A stretch of 64,000 nucleotides of DNA from CATQHP01 sp965214915 (lineage in GTDB: Bacteria > Acidobacteriota > Terriglobia > Bryobacterales > UBA6623): NCBI GenBank assembly GCA_965214915.1, contig CBDCCP010000003.1, positions 620,001 through 684,000 of the forward strand, given 5' to 3'. Each line of letters starts with the position of its first letter. Within the stretch, counting starts at the first letter, position 1. Made by a program: the position numbers and the translations under genes. The notes under the pieces were generated by a model. It was not told the DNA's origin. It saw only the letters and a list, made by a program, of their open reading frames with translations, and searched no databases. Positions 51,051 to 59,415 of the stretch are shown here, piece by piece.

Positions 51051-52571
51051 GTGAGACTGCCCGTTTTCCTCGCGGAGGACGGGTTGGTCACGGATGCGCA
51101 GGTTCGGCGATTGCGAGAGAAACGGATGTCGGGGAAGACGTTGGCGGCGGCCGCGGCGGCGGCGGGAATGAGCGAGCGGACGGCGCGCCAGTGGCAGAGC
51201 GGCGCGTTGCCGTCGACGGCGAAGGCGCCGCGGACGTGGCGGACGCGGGAGGACCCGTTCGCCGACGTGTGGGAGTCGGAGGTGGTGCCGCAGCTTGTGG
51301 CCGATGCCGACGGCCGGCTGCAGGTGCTGACGCTGTTCAAGGCGCTGTGCCGGCGGCATCCGGGTTGCTTTCAGGAGGGGCAGCTACGGACGCTGCAGCG
51401 GCGGGTCCGCGACTGGCGGGTGCAGTACGGTGCGGACCGCGAGGTGTACTTCGAGCAGGTGGCGGTTGCGGGTCGGGAAGCGGCGTTCGACTTCACCGAC
51501 ACGAGCGATCTGGGCGTGACGATCCGGGGCGTTGGGTTCCCGCACCTGTTGTTCGAGTGGGTGCTGAGCTACAGCAAGTGGACGTATGTGGGGCTGGCGC
51601 TGAGCGAGACGTTCGAGGCGCTGGTGGCTGGCCTGCAGGGCGCGCTGTGGACACTGGGTGCGGTGCCGGCGGTGCTTCGTCACGACAATCTGTCGGCGGC
51701 GACGCACGAGCTGAAGCGCAGCGGCGGGCGCCAGTTGACGGCACGTTTCCGGCAGGTTCTGGACCACTACGGGCTGGACTCGTCGCGGATCCAGCCGGGG
51801 AAACCGCACGAGAACGGGGTCGCCGAGCAGGCGCACTTCCGCACGAAGACGGCCATCGAGCAGGCGCTGCTGCTGCGGGGCGACAGAGACTTCGTCGACG
51901 AATCGGCGTATCTGCGCTTCGTGCGTGCGGTCGTCGACGAAGAGCGGAACCGGCCGGCGGCGGCTCGGCTGGCCGAGGAGCGTTCGTATCTGCGACCGTT
52001 GCCGGCGGCGCGGATCCCGGAGTACACGACCTTCCAGTGCAGAGTGCGCAAGTGGAGCACGATTCGCATCGGCAGCCGAATCTACTCGGTGCCGTCGCGC
52101 CTGATAGGTCACACGGTCGAGGCTCGTCAGCACCCGTCGACGGTCGATGTCCTCTACGGCGGCCGGGTGCTGTGCACGATGCCGCGGCTGCGGGGCGCGG
52201 CGGACCACCGGATCGACTACCGCCACATCATCGGCAGCCTGGTTCGCAAGCCGGGCGCCTTTGCGCGGTATCGCTTCCGGGAGGAGCTGTTCCCGTCGCT
52301 GACGTTCCGGGCGGCGTATGACGCGCTGGGTCGGACGCACGGCGAGCGGGCCGACGTCGAGTATGTGCGGCTGCTGCACCTGGCGGCGACGACCAGCGAG
52401 CGGCGGGTCGAGGCGACGCTTCGGGCTCGCCTCGACGCCGGCGACACGTGCGAGTACGCCAGCGTTCAGGCCGAGGTGCGTCCGCCGGTCCCGACCGTGC
52501 CGGTGGTCCACATCCCTCGCCCGGACCTGACGCGTTACGACGCGTTGTTGACCGGAGGTCTGCACGGATGA
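51051..52571 (+). CDS. istA: IS21 family transposase IstA
   Basis: A 506-residue transposase with the helix-turn-helix region ... MSGKTLAAAAAAAGMSERTA in the first 50 residues. The integrase-type core has Asp in AAFDFTDTSD near 147, Asp in VLRHDNLSAAT near 210 and Glu in ENGVAEQAHFRTK near 257. The C-terminal Mu-type beta-barrel part includes VRKWSTIRIGSRIYSVPSRL. The triad is complete. It starts at a GTG and overlaps istB by four bases, the coupled arrangement standard for IS21. Confidence 0.93.
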   Translation: MRLPVFLAEDGLVTDAQVRRLREKRMSGKTLAAAAAAAGMSERTARQWQSGALPSTAKAPRTWRTREDPFADVWESEVVPQLVADADGRLQVLTLFKALCRRHPGCFQEGQLRTLQRRVRDWRVQYGADREVYFEQVAVAGREAAFDFTDTSDLGVTIRGVGFPHLLFEWVLSYSKWTYVGLALSETFEALVAGLQGALWTLGAVPAVLRHDNLSAATHELKRSGGRQLTARFRQVLDHYGLDSSRIQPGKPHENGVAEQAHFRTKTAIEQALLLRGDRDFVDESAYLRFVRAVVDEERNRPAAARLAEERSYLRPLPAARIPEYTTFQCRVRKWSTIRIGSRIYSVPSRLIGHTVEARQHPSTVDVLYGGRVLCTMPRLRGAADHRIDYRHIIGSLVRKPGAFARYRFREELFPSLTFRAAYDALGRTHGERADVEYVRLLHLAATTSERRVEATLRARLDAGDTCEYASVQAEVRPPVPTVPVVHIPRPDLTRYDALLTGGLHG

Positions 52572-53389
52572 CGGCCCCGAGCACGCAGGTGACGACGCTG
52601 CTGACGCAGTTCAACCTGACGACGGCGGCCGAGGAGTTGGTACCGCGGCTGACACAGGCCGGCCACCACGACGCGCTGCCGGTGTTGCTGGAAGTGTTCG
52701 AGGCCGAAGCCGAGGCGCGTCGCCAGCGCCGGATTGCCCGATTGCGACGAGCATCGCGTCTGCCGCCCGGCAAGACGTTCGAGACGCTCGACACCGGAAG
52801 GTTGCCGGGCCCGGTCGTGCAGCAGTTGAAGACGCTGGCCACCGGGGCGTTCCTCGAAACGGCGACCAATGTGCTCGCCTTCGGTCTGCCGGGCGTCGGC
52901 AAGAGCCACGCGTTGTGCGCGGTCGCGCACGCGCTGGTCGAAGCCGGCCACAGCGTGTTGTGCGTGCCGGCCTACGCCCTGGTGCAGGAACTGCTCGGCG
53001 CCAAACGCGACCTCGACCTGCCGCGGGCGCTGCGCAAGCTCGACCTCTTCGAGGTGATTCTGGCCGATGATCTCGGCTACGTGCAGCAGAGCCCGGACGA
53101 GGCCGAGGTGCTGTTCACATTGCTGGCCGAGCGCTACGAGCGGCGCTCGGTGATGGTGACCAGCAACCTGGTGTTCAGCCAGTGGGACCGGATCTTCCGC
53201 GACCAGATGGCCACCGCCGCGGCGATCGACCGGCTGGTACACCACTCGGTGGTGCTCGAGTTCGACGTGCCGAGCTATCGAACGGACCCGTCGCGACCGA
53301 CATCGCCGGCGCCATCACCACCGCCGGCACGTCGTGGACGTCCGCCGGGTCCGCTGTTGCCGCGGCGCCGTCGACCCGCTGCTTCCTGA
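52568..53389 (+). CDS. istB: IS21 helper ATPase IstB
   Basis: A 273-residue AAA+ ATPase that assembles on target DNA and activates IstA. Walker A is VLAFGLPGVGKSHALCAVAH near residue 112, Walker B VILADDLGYVQQSPDEAEVL near 164, and sensor 1 is SVMVTSNLVFSQWDRIF. The ending DVPSYRTDPSRPTSPAPSPP with a Pro/Arg-rich tail is longer than usual and may result from a late frameshift. The start at 52568 overlaps the istA stop. Confidence 0.93.
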   Translation: MTAPSTQVTTLLTQFNLTTAAEELVPRLTQAGHHDALPVLLEVFEAEAEARRQRRIARLRRASRLPPGKTFETLDTGRLPGPVVQQLKTLATGAFLETATNVLAFGLPGVGKSHALCAVAHALVEAGHSVLCVPAYALVQELLGAKRDLDLPRALRKLDLFEVILADDLGYVQQSPDEAEVLFTLLAERYERRSVMVTSNLVFSQWDRIFRDQMATAAAIDRLVHHSVVLEFDVPSYRTDPSRPTSPAPSPPPARRGRPPGPLLPRRRRPAAS

Positions 53390-53765
53390 AACCTGTGTGG
53401 TCCGAGACGTCGGCGAGCTGGCGGTTATGAAGGCCCTCGCTGCACTCGGAACGTTTACCTCGCGCACGCTCGGCCACAGGCCGTCAACCCGCTGCGCGAG
53501 TCCTCCGCTACGCTCCGGCCCTTCGGGTGACTGCCTGTGGCCGAGCGTGCGGGAAGCCCTTGCGGGCCAGCCGGAAGGCTGGCCCGCGTTCGACTGCCCG
53601 GAAGTGCGACGCCGGGGAGCCGCTCCGCTGTCGCGGACCAACGCACACGCGTACACCAATGCCGACGGCAACCGAGCGGTGGGGTCTGTCGCCACGCTTG
53701 CGCCTCGAACGCTCGGCCGACCGCTTCCCCTCCGGTCCGTTACGTAACGGTGCAGTATTAGTCCT
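53390..53765. other. Non-coding stretch with two perfect palindromes inside the IS21 element
   Basis: No supported gene. CGCACGCTCGGCCACAGGC (53463-53481) is the exact reverse complement of 53533-53551, able to form a 19-bp stem with a 51-base loop. A second hairpin at 53562-53587 has an 11-bp stem around GGAA. These could be an RNA element, a terminator for istAB or relics of another element end. Confidence 0.7.
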
Positions 53766-54056
53766 ATGGCGCTGACGAACGCGGAGCGGCAGGCACGTTA
53801 CCGGGAGCGGCGGAAGGTCGCCGAATCCCGGATCCGGTACCGCCGGCCAGCAGACCGGAGGTCGCGGCCACAGCAGTGGAACGACGCGGTGCAGACGCTC
53901 CTGGAGTTGCAGGAACAGTACCAGGAGTGGCGGGACGCGTTGCCGGAATCCCTCGCCGGGTCCGCGACCGCGGAGTTGCTCGAGCAGGTCTGCGATCTGG
54001 ATCTGTCGGTACTGGAGGCTGTCGACCTGCCCAGGGGCTTCGGGCGTGACGGCTAG
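53766..54056 (+). CDS. IS21-associated small passenger protein
   Basis: A 96-residue basic-then-acidic protein. It starts MALTNAERQARYRERRKVAE, a helix common in small phage and IS accessory proteins, and continues WNDAVQTLLELQEQYQEWRD and ATAELLEQVCDLDLSVLEAV. No domain was recognised. It lies between istB and the right end, on the same strand. It may be a regulator or simple cargo. Confidence 0.65.
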   Translation: MALTNAERQARYRERRKVAESRIRYRRPADRRSRPQQWNDAVQTLLELQEQYQEWRDALPESLAGSATAELLEQVCDLDLSVLEAVDLPRGFGRDG

Positions 54057-54120
54057 CGCGCCGGCAAAAATAATTGTCGTCGACCGGCAAAAGTAGTTGA
54101 CACCGAACAATTGCCGGCCC

Positions 54121-57100
54121 GCTTCAATGGGGCCGGGGTCTTTAGACCCCGGAAATACAGTTCAACGCCGCCGCCGCGCGTTTCGATCAAGAAGCTTCAA
54201 TGGGGCCGGGGTCTTTAGACCCCGGAAATCAAGGAGTAAAATGAAGCCGAATAACGATATCAGGGCTTCAATGGGGCCGGGGTCTTTAGACCCCGGAAAT
54301 CCGCGAATGGCGCCCGCCGCAGGGCGACGCCGCATGCTTCAATGGGGCCGGGGTCTTTAGACCCCGGAAATCAATATCCTCGCAATCGGCGCGATCGCGG
54401 CCGTCGAGCTTCAATGGGGCCGGGGTCTTTAGACCCCGGAAATCGGAACTCCGATTCGATCCGCGGAACCCACGATGCGCTTCAATGGGGCCGGGGTCTT
54501 TAGACCCCGGAAATGGCGCAGCAGCACGCGCTCCTCGAACGGGATAGCCGCGCTTCAATGGGGCCGGGGTCTTTAGACCCCGGAAATCGGGGGCCGCGCC
54601 GGCCGCCCCCGACCCGAGCCGGACGCTTCAATGGGGCCGGGGTCTTTAGACCCCGGAAATCGGCCACGATCGGCCGGTGATCCAGCGTCCACACGCCGGC
54701 TTCAATGGGGCCGGGGTCTTTAGACCCCGGAAATCCGCTGCCCTCGACTCCCCAGCGCGCCCGCGGGATATGCTTCAATGGGGCCGGGGTCTTTAGACCC
54801 CGGAAATGCGTGATGGCTGCCTACGCCGCCGGCGCGGACCTCGCTTCAATGGGGCCGGGGTCTTTAGACCCCGGAAATATCGGAAGATGAGGTCGAGGAC
54901 CGCGCGACGACGATGCTTCAATGGGGCCGGGGTCTTTAGACCCCGGAAATGGGAGGTGGCATATCCTCCCCGGGTAGGTCTCGCAGCTTCAATGGGGCCG
55001 GGGTCTTTAGACCCCGGAAATGTCGTACGCCGGGTGGTCGTACTTCCCGGCGGTGCTCGCTTCAATGGGGCCGGGGTCTTTAGACCCCGGAAATTCGACG
55101 ATGACTAGCCTCCACCACCACCTCGCATCGCTTCAATGGGGCCGGGGTCTTTAGACCCCGGAAATTCGGGCGGATGGAATCCGAGTTCCGCATGTTCCGC
55201 CGCGCTTCAATGGGGCCGGGGTCTTTAGACCCCGGAAATGCCGGTCGCGCCGGACGCTCCCGAGCCGGTCACTCCGGCTTCAATGGGGCCGGGGTCTTTA
55301 GACCCCGGAAATAACGTAGACGCGTTCGAGGTAGTCGATGAAATCCTCGCTTCAATGGGGCCGGGGTCTTTAGACCCCGGAAATGGCGCGTCTGTCTAAG
55401 CGCGCTACCGTCTCCCGCCCGCTTCAATGGGGCCGGGGTCTTTAGACCCCGGAAATGCGCCTCATCGGCGCGTTGCGCCTCAGACATGTCGGGCTTCAAT
55501 GGGGCCGGGGTCTTTAGACCCCGGAAATGGGAGCGGTCGGCGCGACCGGCTCGGGAGCGGCCGGCTTCAATGGGGCCGGGGTCTTTAGACCCCGGAAATG
55601 AGGTATCCTGCGTGCCCTGCGCGATGCCGATCGCGGCGCTTCAATGGGGCCGGGGTCTTTAGACCCCGGAAATAACCTCATCGGCGCGGCGCCAGCGGAC
55701 GGCGTATTGGCTTCAATGGGGCCGGGGTCTTTAGACCCCGGAAATACCCGTACATCCAGGCGGCTAGTCATTGCGCACCTCGCTTCAATGGGGCCGGGGT
55801 CTTTAGACCCCGGAAATTAGGAAGAGTGCGACCGCGCCCGACGCAACGACCAGGGCTTCAATGGGGCCGGGGTCTTTAGACCCCGGAAATCGCCGGGTGG
55901 TCGTTCTTCCCGGCGGTCATCATGGTCGGCTTCAATGGGGCCGGGGTCTTTAGACCCCGGAAATGTCGGGCGCTTTCTTAATACTTCTTAACAAGCGTTA
56001 AGGCTTCAATGGGGCCGGGGTCTTTAGACCCCGGAAATTAGCGACCACAGGCGGGCGGTCGCTACATCAGGGTTGGCTTCAATGGGGCCGGGGTCTTTAG
56101 ACCCCGGAAATGACGGACATGCGCCGCCACGAGTTCAGTTCCCGTTGCTTCAATGGGGCCGGGGTCTTTAGACCCCGGAAATCGTTCCATGCGCGGAATC
56201 CAACTCTCGATCGTCGAGCTTCAATGGGGCCGGGGTCTTTAGACCCCGGAAATGACTCGATGGTCGCGCGCTGGGGATACCGACCCAGAGCTTCAATGGG
56301 GCCGGGGTCTTTAGACCCCGGAAATTCGCCTGCGAGGCAGCGAAACCAACGAACGCCGCCCAGCTTCAATGGGGCCGGGGTCTTTAGACCCCGGAAATTT
56401 CAATGAGTACCAGCACATACCTTTCGCGTTTGAGTGCTTCAATGGGGCCGGGGTCTTTAGACCCCGGAAATCACCGGCGGTATTCGCCATCCAGGAGGAG
56501 GGCGAACAGCTTCAATGGGGCCGGGGTCTTTAGACCCCGGAAATGGATGCCGACTCGACATCGACGACATCGATGACATCGCTTCAATGGGGCCGGGGTC
56601 TTTAGACCCCGGAAATCGGGCGCCGCGGTGGTCGTGGTGGGCGCATGCCGCCCGCTTCAATGGGGCCGGGGTCTTTAGACCCCGGAAATGGCACCCGGAA
56701 GTGGGCATTGCCGACTCCACTATCGGCTTCAATGGGGCCGGGGTCTTTAGACCCCGGAAATCTGAGTTATGCTCAGGGAATGGTAGAGACTTATATGCAA
56801 GCTTCAATGGGGCCGGGGTCTTTAGACCCCGGAAATGGTATTCCGGATTGGAAATGGAGAGATCAGTGATTTGCTTCAATGGGGCCGGGGTCTTTAGACC
56901 CCGGAAATATGTCTCCTATCTGACCACTCCTAAAGAATGGCACGCTTCAATGGGGCCGGGGTCTTTAGACCCCGGAAATGTCATGGAAGGAATGAGTTTC
57001 ACAACAGAGTGGGGGGCTTCAATGGGGCCGGGGTCTTTAGACCCCGGAAATTTCATATTGGCTTCTCTCTTTGGTCGGCGGTCGCATAGCTTCAATGGGG

Positions 57101-57124
57101 CCGGGGTCTTTAGACCCCGGAAAT
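54121..57124 (-). CRISPR. CRISPR array, leader-proximal part: 42 repeats
   Basis: Forty-two repeats identical to those of the 45198 array, with 41 spacers of about 35-38 bp. The last copy (57089-57124) is nearest to cas4-cas1 and is the expected leader end; spacers here should be the most recent. Together with the distal part there are 122 repeats, 120 intact spacers and one spacer split by the IS21 element. Confidence 0.98.
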
Positions 57125-57307
57125 AGTGTGTGCCGTTACTATTCTGTTTTCAAAGAACTGGCGGCTCGGATGCGAGCAGCGGCTTCCGGGACACGCAAAC
57201 TCACAGCGTGCATCCGTCGGTCGTGAATGCAACCTATTGTATGCATTGTACATCGGCCGGTGCGAGCGCCTCTGCTGTTTTCCGCGCCGCTTCGCCGCTC
57301 GCAACCC
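57125..57307 (-). promoter_or_regulatory. CRISPR leader
   Basis: The 183 bases between the cas4-cas1 stop and the first repeat, read on the minus strand. They contain two TACAAT hexamers within ATGTACAATGCATACAAT, the second inside an inverted repeat ATGCA/TGCAT (57227-57231 and 57242-57246). GTTCTTTGAAAACAGAATAG lies just before the first repeat. Position beside cas1 and the degenerate repeat at the far end both support leader status. No -35 was identified. Confidence 0.7.
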
Positions 57308-59086
57308 TCATCGCGTGACGAACACCGGGTACTCGTCCAACTCGCCCTCGATCGTTTTCGCCAGCAGCCGCGTCTGAATCTCAAGGAGACGCCGGTAGCT
57401 CACACGGTAGTCGAAAAGCGGATGGGTCACGAGCGTGTCCATCCGCGCCTCGTACGCCCGGAAGAAATTCTTCCTGCCGCCGGGCGTCAATGACACCGCT
57501 TGCCCCGCCGTCACGAAATCGCGCTCGGACACCATGTGGGTGTTGATCGCGCTCAACACAGCCGAGTCGGCGATCAACGGCCTCAGAGTCTCCATCAGGT
57601 CCAGCGCCAAAGCGGGCCGGCCGTGACGCGGCTGATGGTAGAAACCGATCATCGGGTCGAAACCCACCGCGTAACAGGCTACGGTAAAGTCTTTGGTCAG
57701 CAAGCTGTAGCCCAGCGAAAGCAGCGCATTGACCGGATCGCGCGGCGGCCGCCGGTTGCGCGCCTGGAAATCGAAGCCGACCGCCGCTTCTCCGTCCCAC
57801 TCCCCGCCGCGCTTCAACATGCCTGCGAACAGTCCGAAATAGATCCGCGCCGCCGAGCCTTCGATGCCGAGCAACTCGTCGAGCGAATCCGCGGTTTCGG
57901 CCCGCTCGACCAAGTACTTGAGGCGGCGAATGGCCTTGCCCGGAGGCTCGATGTGATTGCGCCTAAGCATCGTCCGCTGATTGCGGATTTTGCCCGCCAC
58001 GAGCCTGCGCGCGATCCGCCGGCAAAACCACTCCTCCTCCGTCAGCTTGAACTGCGCCTTGCGCAGCAGGACATTCTTCGTATTGAGTCCGGTGGTGACG
58101 CCGTAAAACCAGCCGCCCTGAGAAAAGTAACAGATCGGCGTATCGTCATTGCAGAGCTCTTGTACGGCCTGAGTGCTGATCTGGATGTTGCCCATCAGGT
58201 TGACTTGGCAGATCTCGTGGATGCGCGCATCCTGAACCACCTTGTCGCGTTCCTTGATGCGCAGCACGCCGCCGGTCTTGCCCACCCGCAGCCCTTGGGT
58301 GTTCAGGTAAAGGGGCTTCAGGTCGGCGCGCGGCGCGACGAGCAGCCGGGTTGCTTTCGCCGGAGGCTTCTTGGGGATTTTCCGCCCGTCCTCGAACAGT
58401 CCGAGTTGCTGCGCTTCGCGGGCAGGGGCCGGCGACTGCAACTGCCAGGTTTCGTCGGGCATGCAGATGCCGACCAACGAACAACCGGGGCACTTCGGCG
58501 AGTCGATGAGCGGCGGCGGAATCTCGGTCGCCGCCGCGGTCTCCCAGGCGCCGGTGACGGCTTGCTCTGCCTCGGCGATCGTTGCCTCGTCGAAGCGGAT
58601 GCGCACCCGTTGCCGCGTCCTCTGGTAGAAAACGACGCCTTCCTCGCAGCGGTAGCCGTTGGCGCGCAGCACCAGCGCCTGAACGGCCAACTGGACGCGG
58701 TCCTCCGGCCAAGCTTGTAGGCCGTCGTCTCCTTTCATCGGGCGTCCGTGCTTGTAGTCGACCGGCGTGGCGCGGCCGTCGGCGAACTCCGTCAGGTCGA
58801 GCTTGGCGATGACGCGGTGCTCCTCCGACGACAGCGTGATCGAGCGTACGACGACGGGTTCTTCCGTCTCTTCGTCCGGCTTGGGCGCGGAGCGGCCTTC
58901 CTTGTCCACGCGCTTGTGTTGGGCGGCGCCCTCGGCGGAGTACTCGTTGTGGACGAAAATGTCCTCCACTTGCTCGAAGTAGAACAGCCGCGGGCAATAG
59001 ACGAACTCACGGATTTTCCGCGCGGGGAGGTAATCGGGAAGCTCGCGGCGGGAAGGCGCGGATTCGAGAAGCGGCTCGGCGCTCAT
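57308..59086 (-). CDS. cas4-cas1: CRISPR adaptation fusion Cas4-Cas1 (type I-G)
   Basis: A 592-residue fusion. Residues 1-215 are Cas4, a RecB-like nuclease that trims prespacers and reads the PAM. It has cysteine ligands in YCPRLFY and in SPKCPGCSLVGIC, and the active-site ATPVDYKHGRP. Cas1 follows from about 265. Its metal residues are Glu in LLGIEGSAARIYFG and His in IGFYHQPRHGRPALALDLME with the following Asp. It integrates spacers with Cas2. The fusion is characteristic of type I-G. The ATG at 59086 begins the Cas4 domain; a longer frame runs over cas2. Confidence 0.95.
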   Translation of the reverse strand: MSAEPLLESAPSRRELPDYLPARKIREFVYCPRLFYFEQVEDIFVHNEYSAEGAAQHKRVDKEGRSAPKPDEETEEPVVVRSITLSSEEHRVIAKLDLTEFADGRATPVDYKHGRPMKGDDGLQAWPEDRVQLAVQALVLRANGYRCEEGVVFYQRTRQRVRIRFDEATIAEAEQAVTGAWETAAATEIPPPLIDSPKCPGCSLVGICMPDETWQLQSPAPAREAQQLGLFEDGRKIPKKPPAKATRLLVAPRADLKPLYLNTQGLRVGKTGGVLRIKERDKVVQDARIHEICQVNLMGNIQISTQAVQELCNDDTPICYFSQGGWFYGVTTGLNTKNVLLRKAQFKLTEEEWFCRRIARRLVAGKIRNQRTMLRRNHIEPPGKAIRRLKYLVERAETADSLDELLGIEGSAARIYFGLFAGMLKRGGEWDGEAAVGFDFQARNRRPPRDPVNALLSLGYSLLTKDFTVACYAVGFDPMIGFYHQPRHGRPALALDLMETLRPLIADSAVLSAINTHMVSERDFVTAGQAVSLTPGGRKNFFRAYEARMDTLVTHPLFDYRVSYRRLLEIQTRLLAKTIEGELDEYPVFVTR

Positions 59087-59103
59087 GGCAATCGAATCTC
59101 CTG

Positions 59104-59394
59104 TTAAACGACAATCAGCGGCGCATCGACGCTGACGTAAGGTTTGCCGAGCGCGGTGATGACGCGGTCGCCGCGCCCCTCGGACGGACCGAGATCGATG
59201 AACAAGACTTGGTCTTCGTCGTGATGGACGATGTCGGCCAGTTCCGCCCGCAGGCGCACGGCGTCCATGCGCGTGAGTTGGCACTCGAAGACCGAGAACT
59301 GCAAGTGATCGCCCCACGCCCGCATCGTCTTGAAGACCTGCCGCAAGCGCTTCGGATCGGCGATGTCGTAACAGACGATGTAGGAGTTGCGCAT
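59104..59394 (-). CDS. cas2: CRISPR-associated endoribonuclease-like Cas2
   Basis: A 96-residue Cas2 with a ferredoxin-like fold: MRNSYIVCYDIADPKRLRQV (first strand with Asp10), MRAWGDHLQFSVFECQLT and DQVLFIDLGPSEGRGDRVIT. It dimerises between Cas1 pairs in spacer integration. It lies between cas3 and cas4-cas1, with 17 bases before the latter. The sequence is complete. Confidence 0.95.
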   Translation of the reverse strand: MRNSYIVCYDIADPKRLRQVFKTMRAWGDHLQFSVFECQLTRMDAVRLRAELADIVHHDEDQVLFIDLGPSEGRGDRVITALGKPYVSVDAPLIVV

Positions 59395-59415
59395 GGCGCG
59401 ATTTCCTTGCCCGAT

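Larger units (their letters stand above)
50970..54102 (+). mobile_element. IS21-family element inserted in a CRISPR spacer
   Basis: About 3.1 kb with istA, istB and a small passenger gene. The inverted terminal repeats CGACAATTATTTTTGCCGG (50986-51004) and its exact complement (54061-54079) mark the ends. The right end has an additional outer copy (ACCGGCAAAAGTAGTTGACA to 54102). The left end lacks a matching outer copy, so the left boundary is approximate. The flanks 50950-50969 and 54103-54120 together make about one spacer. No target duplication could be assigned. Confidence 0.85.
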
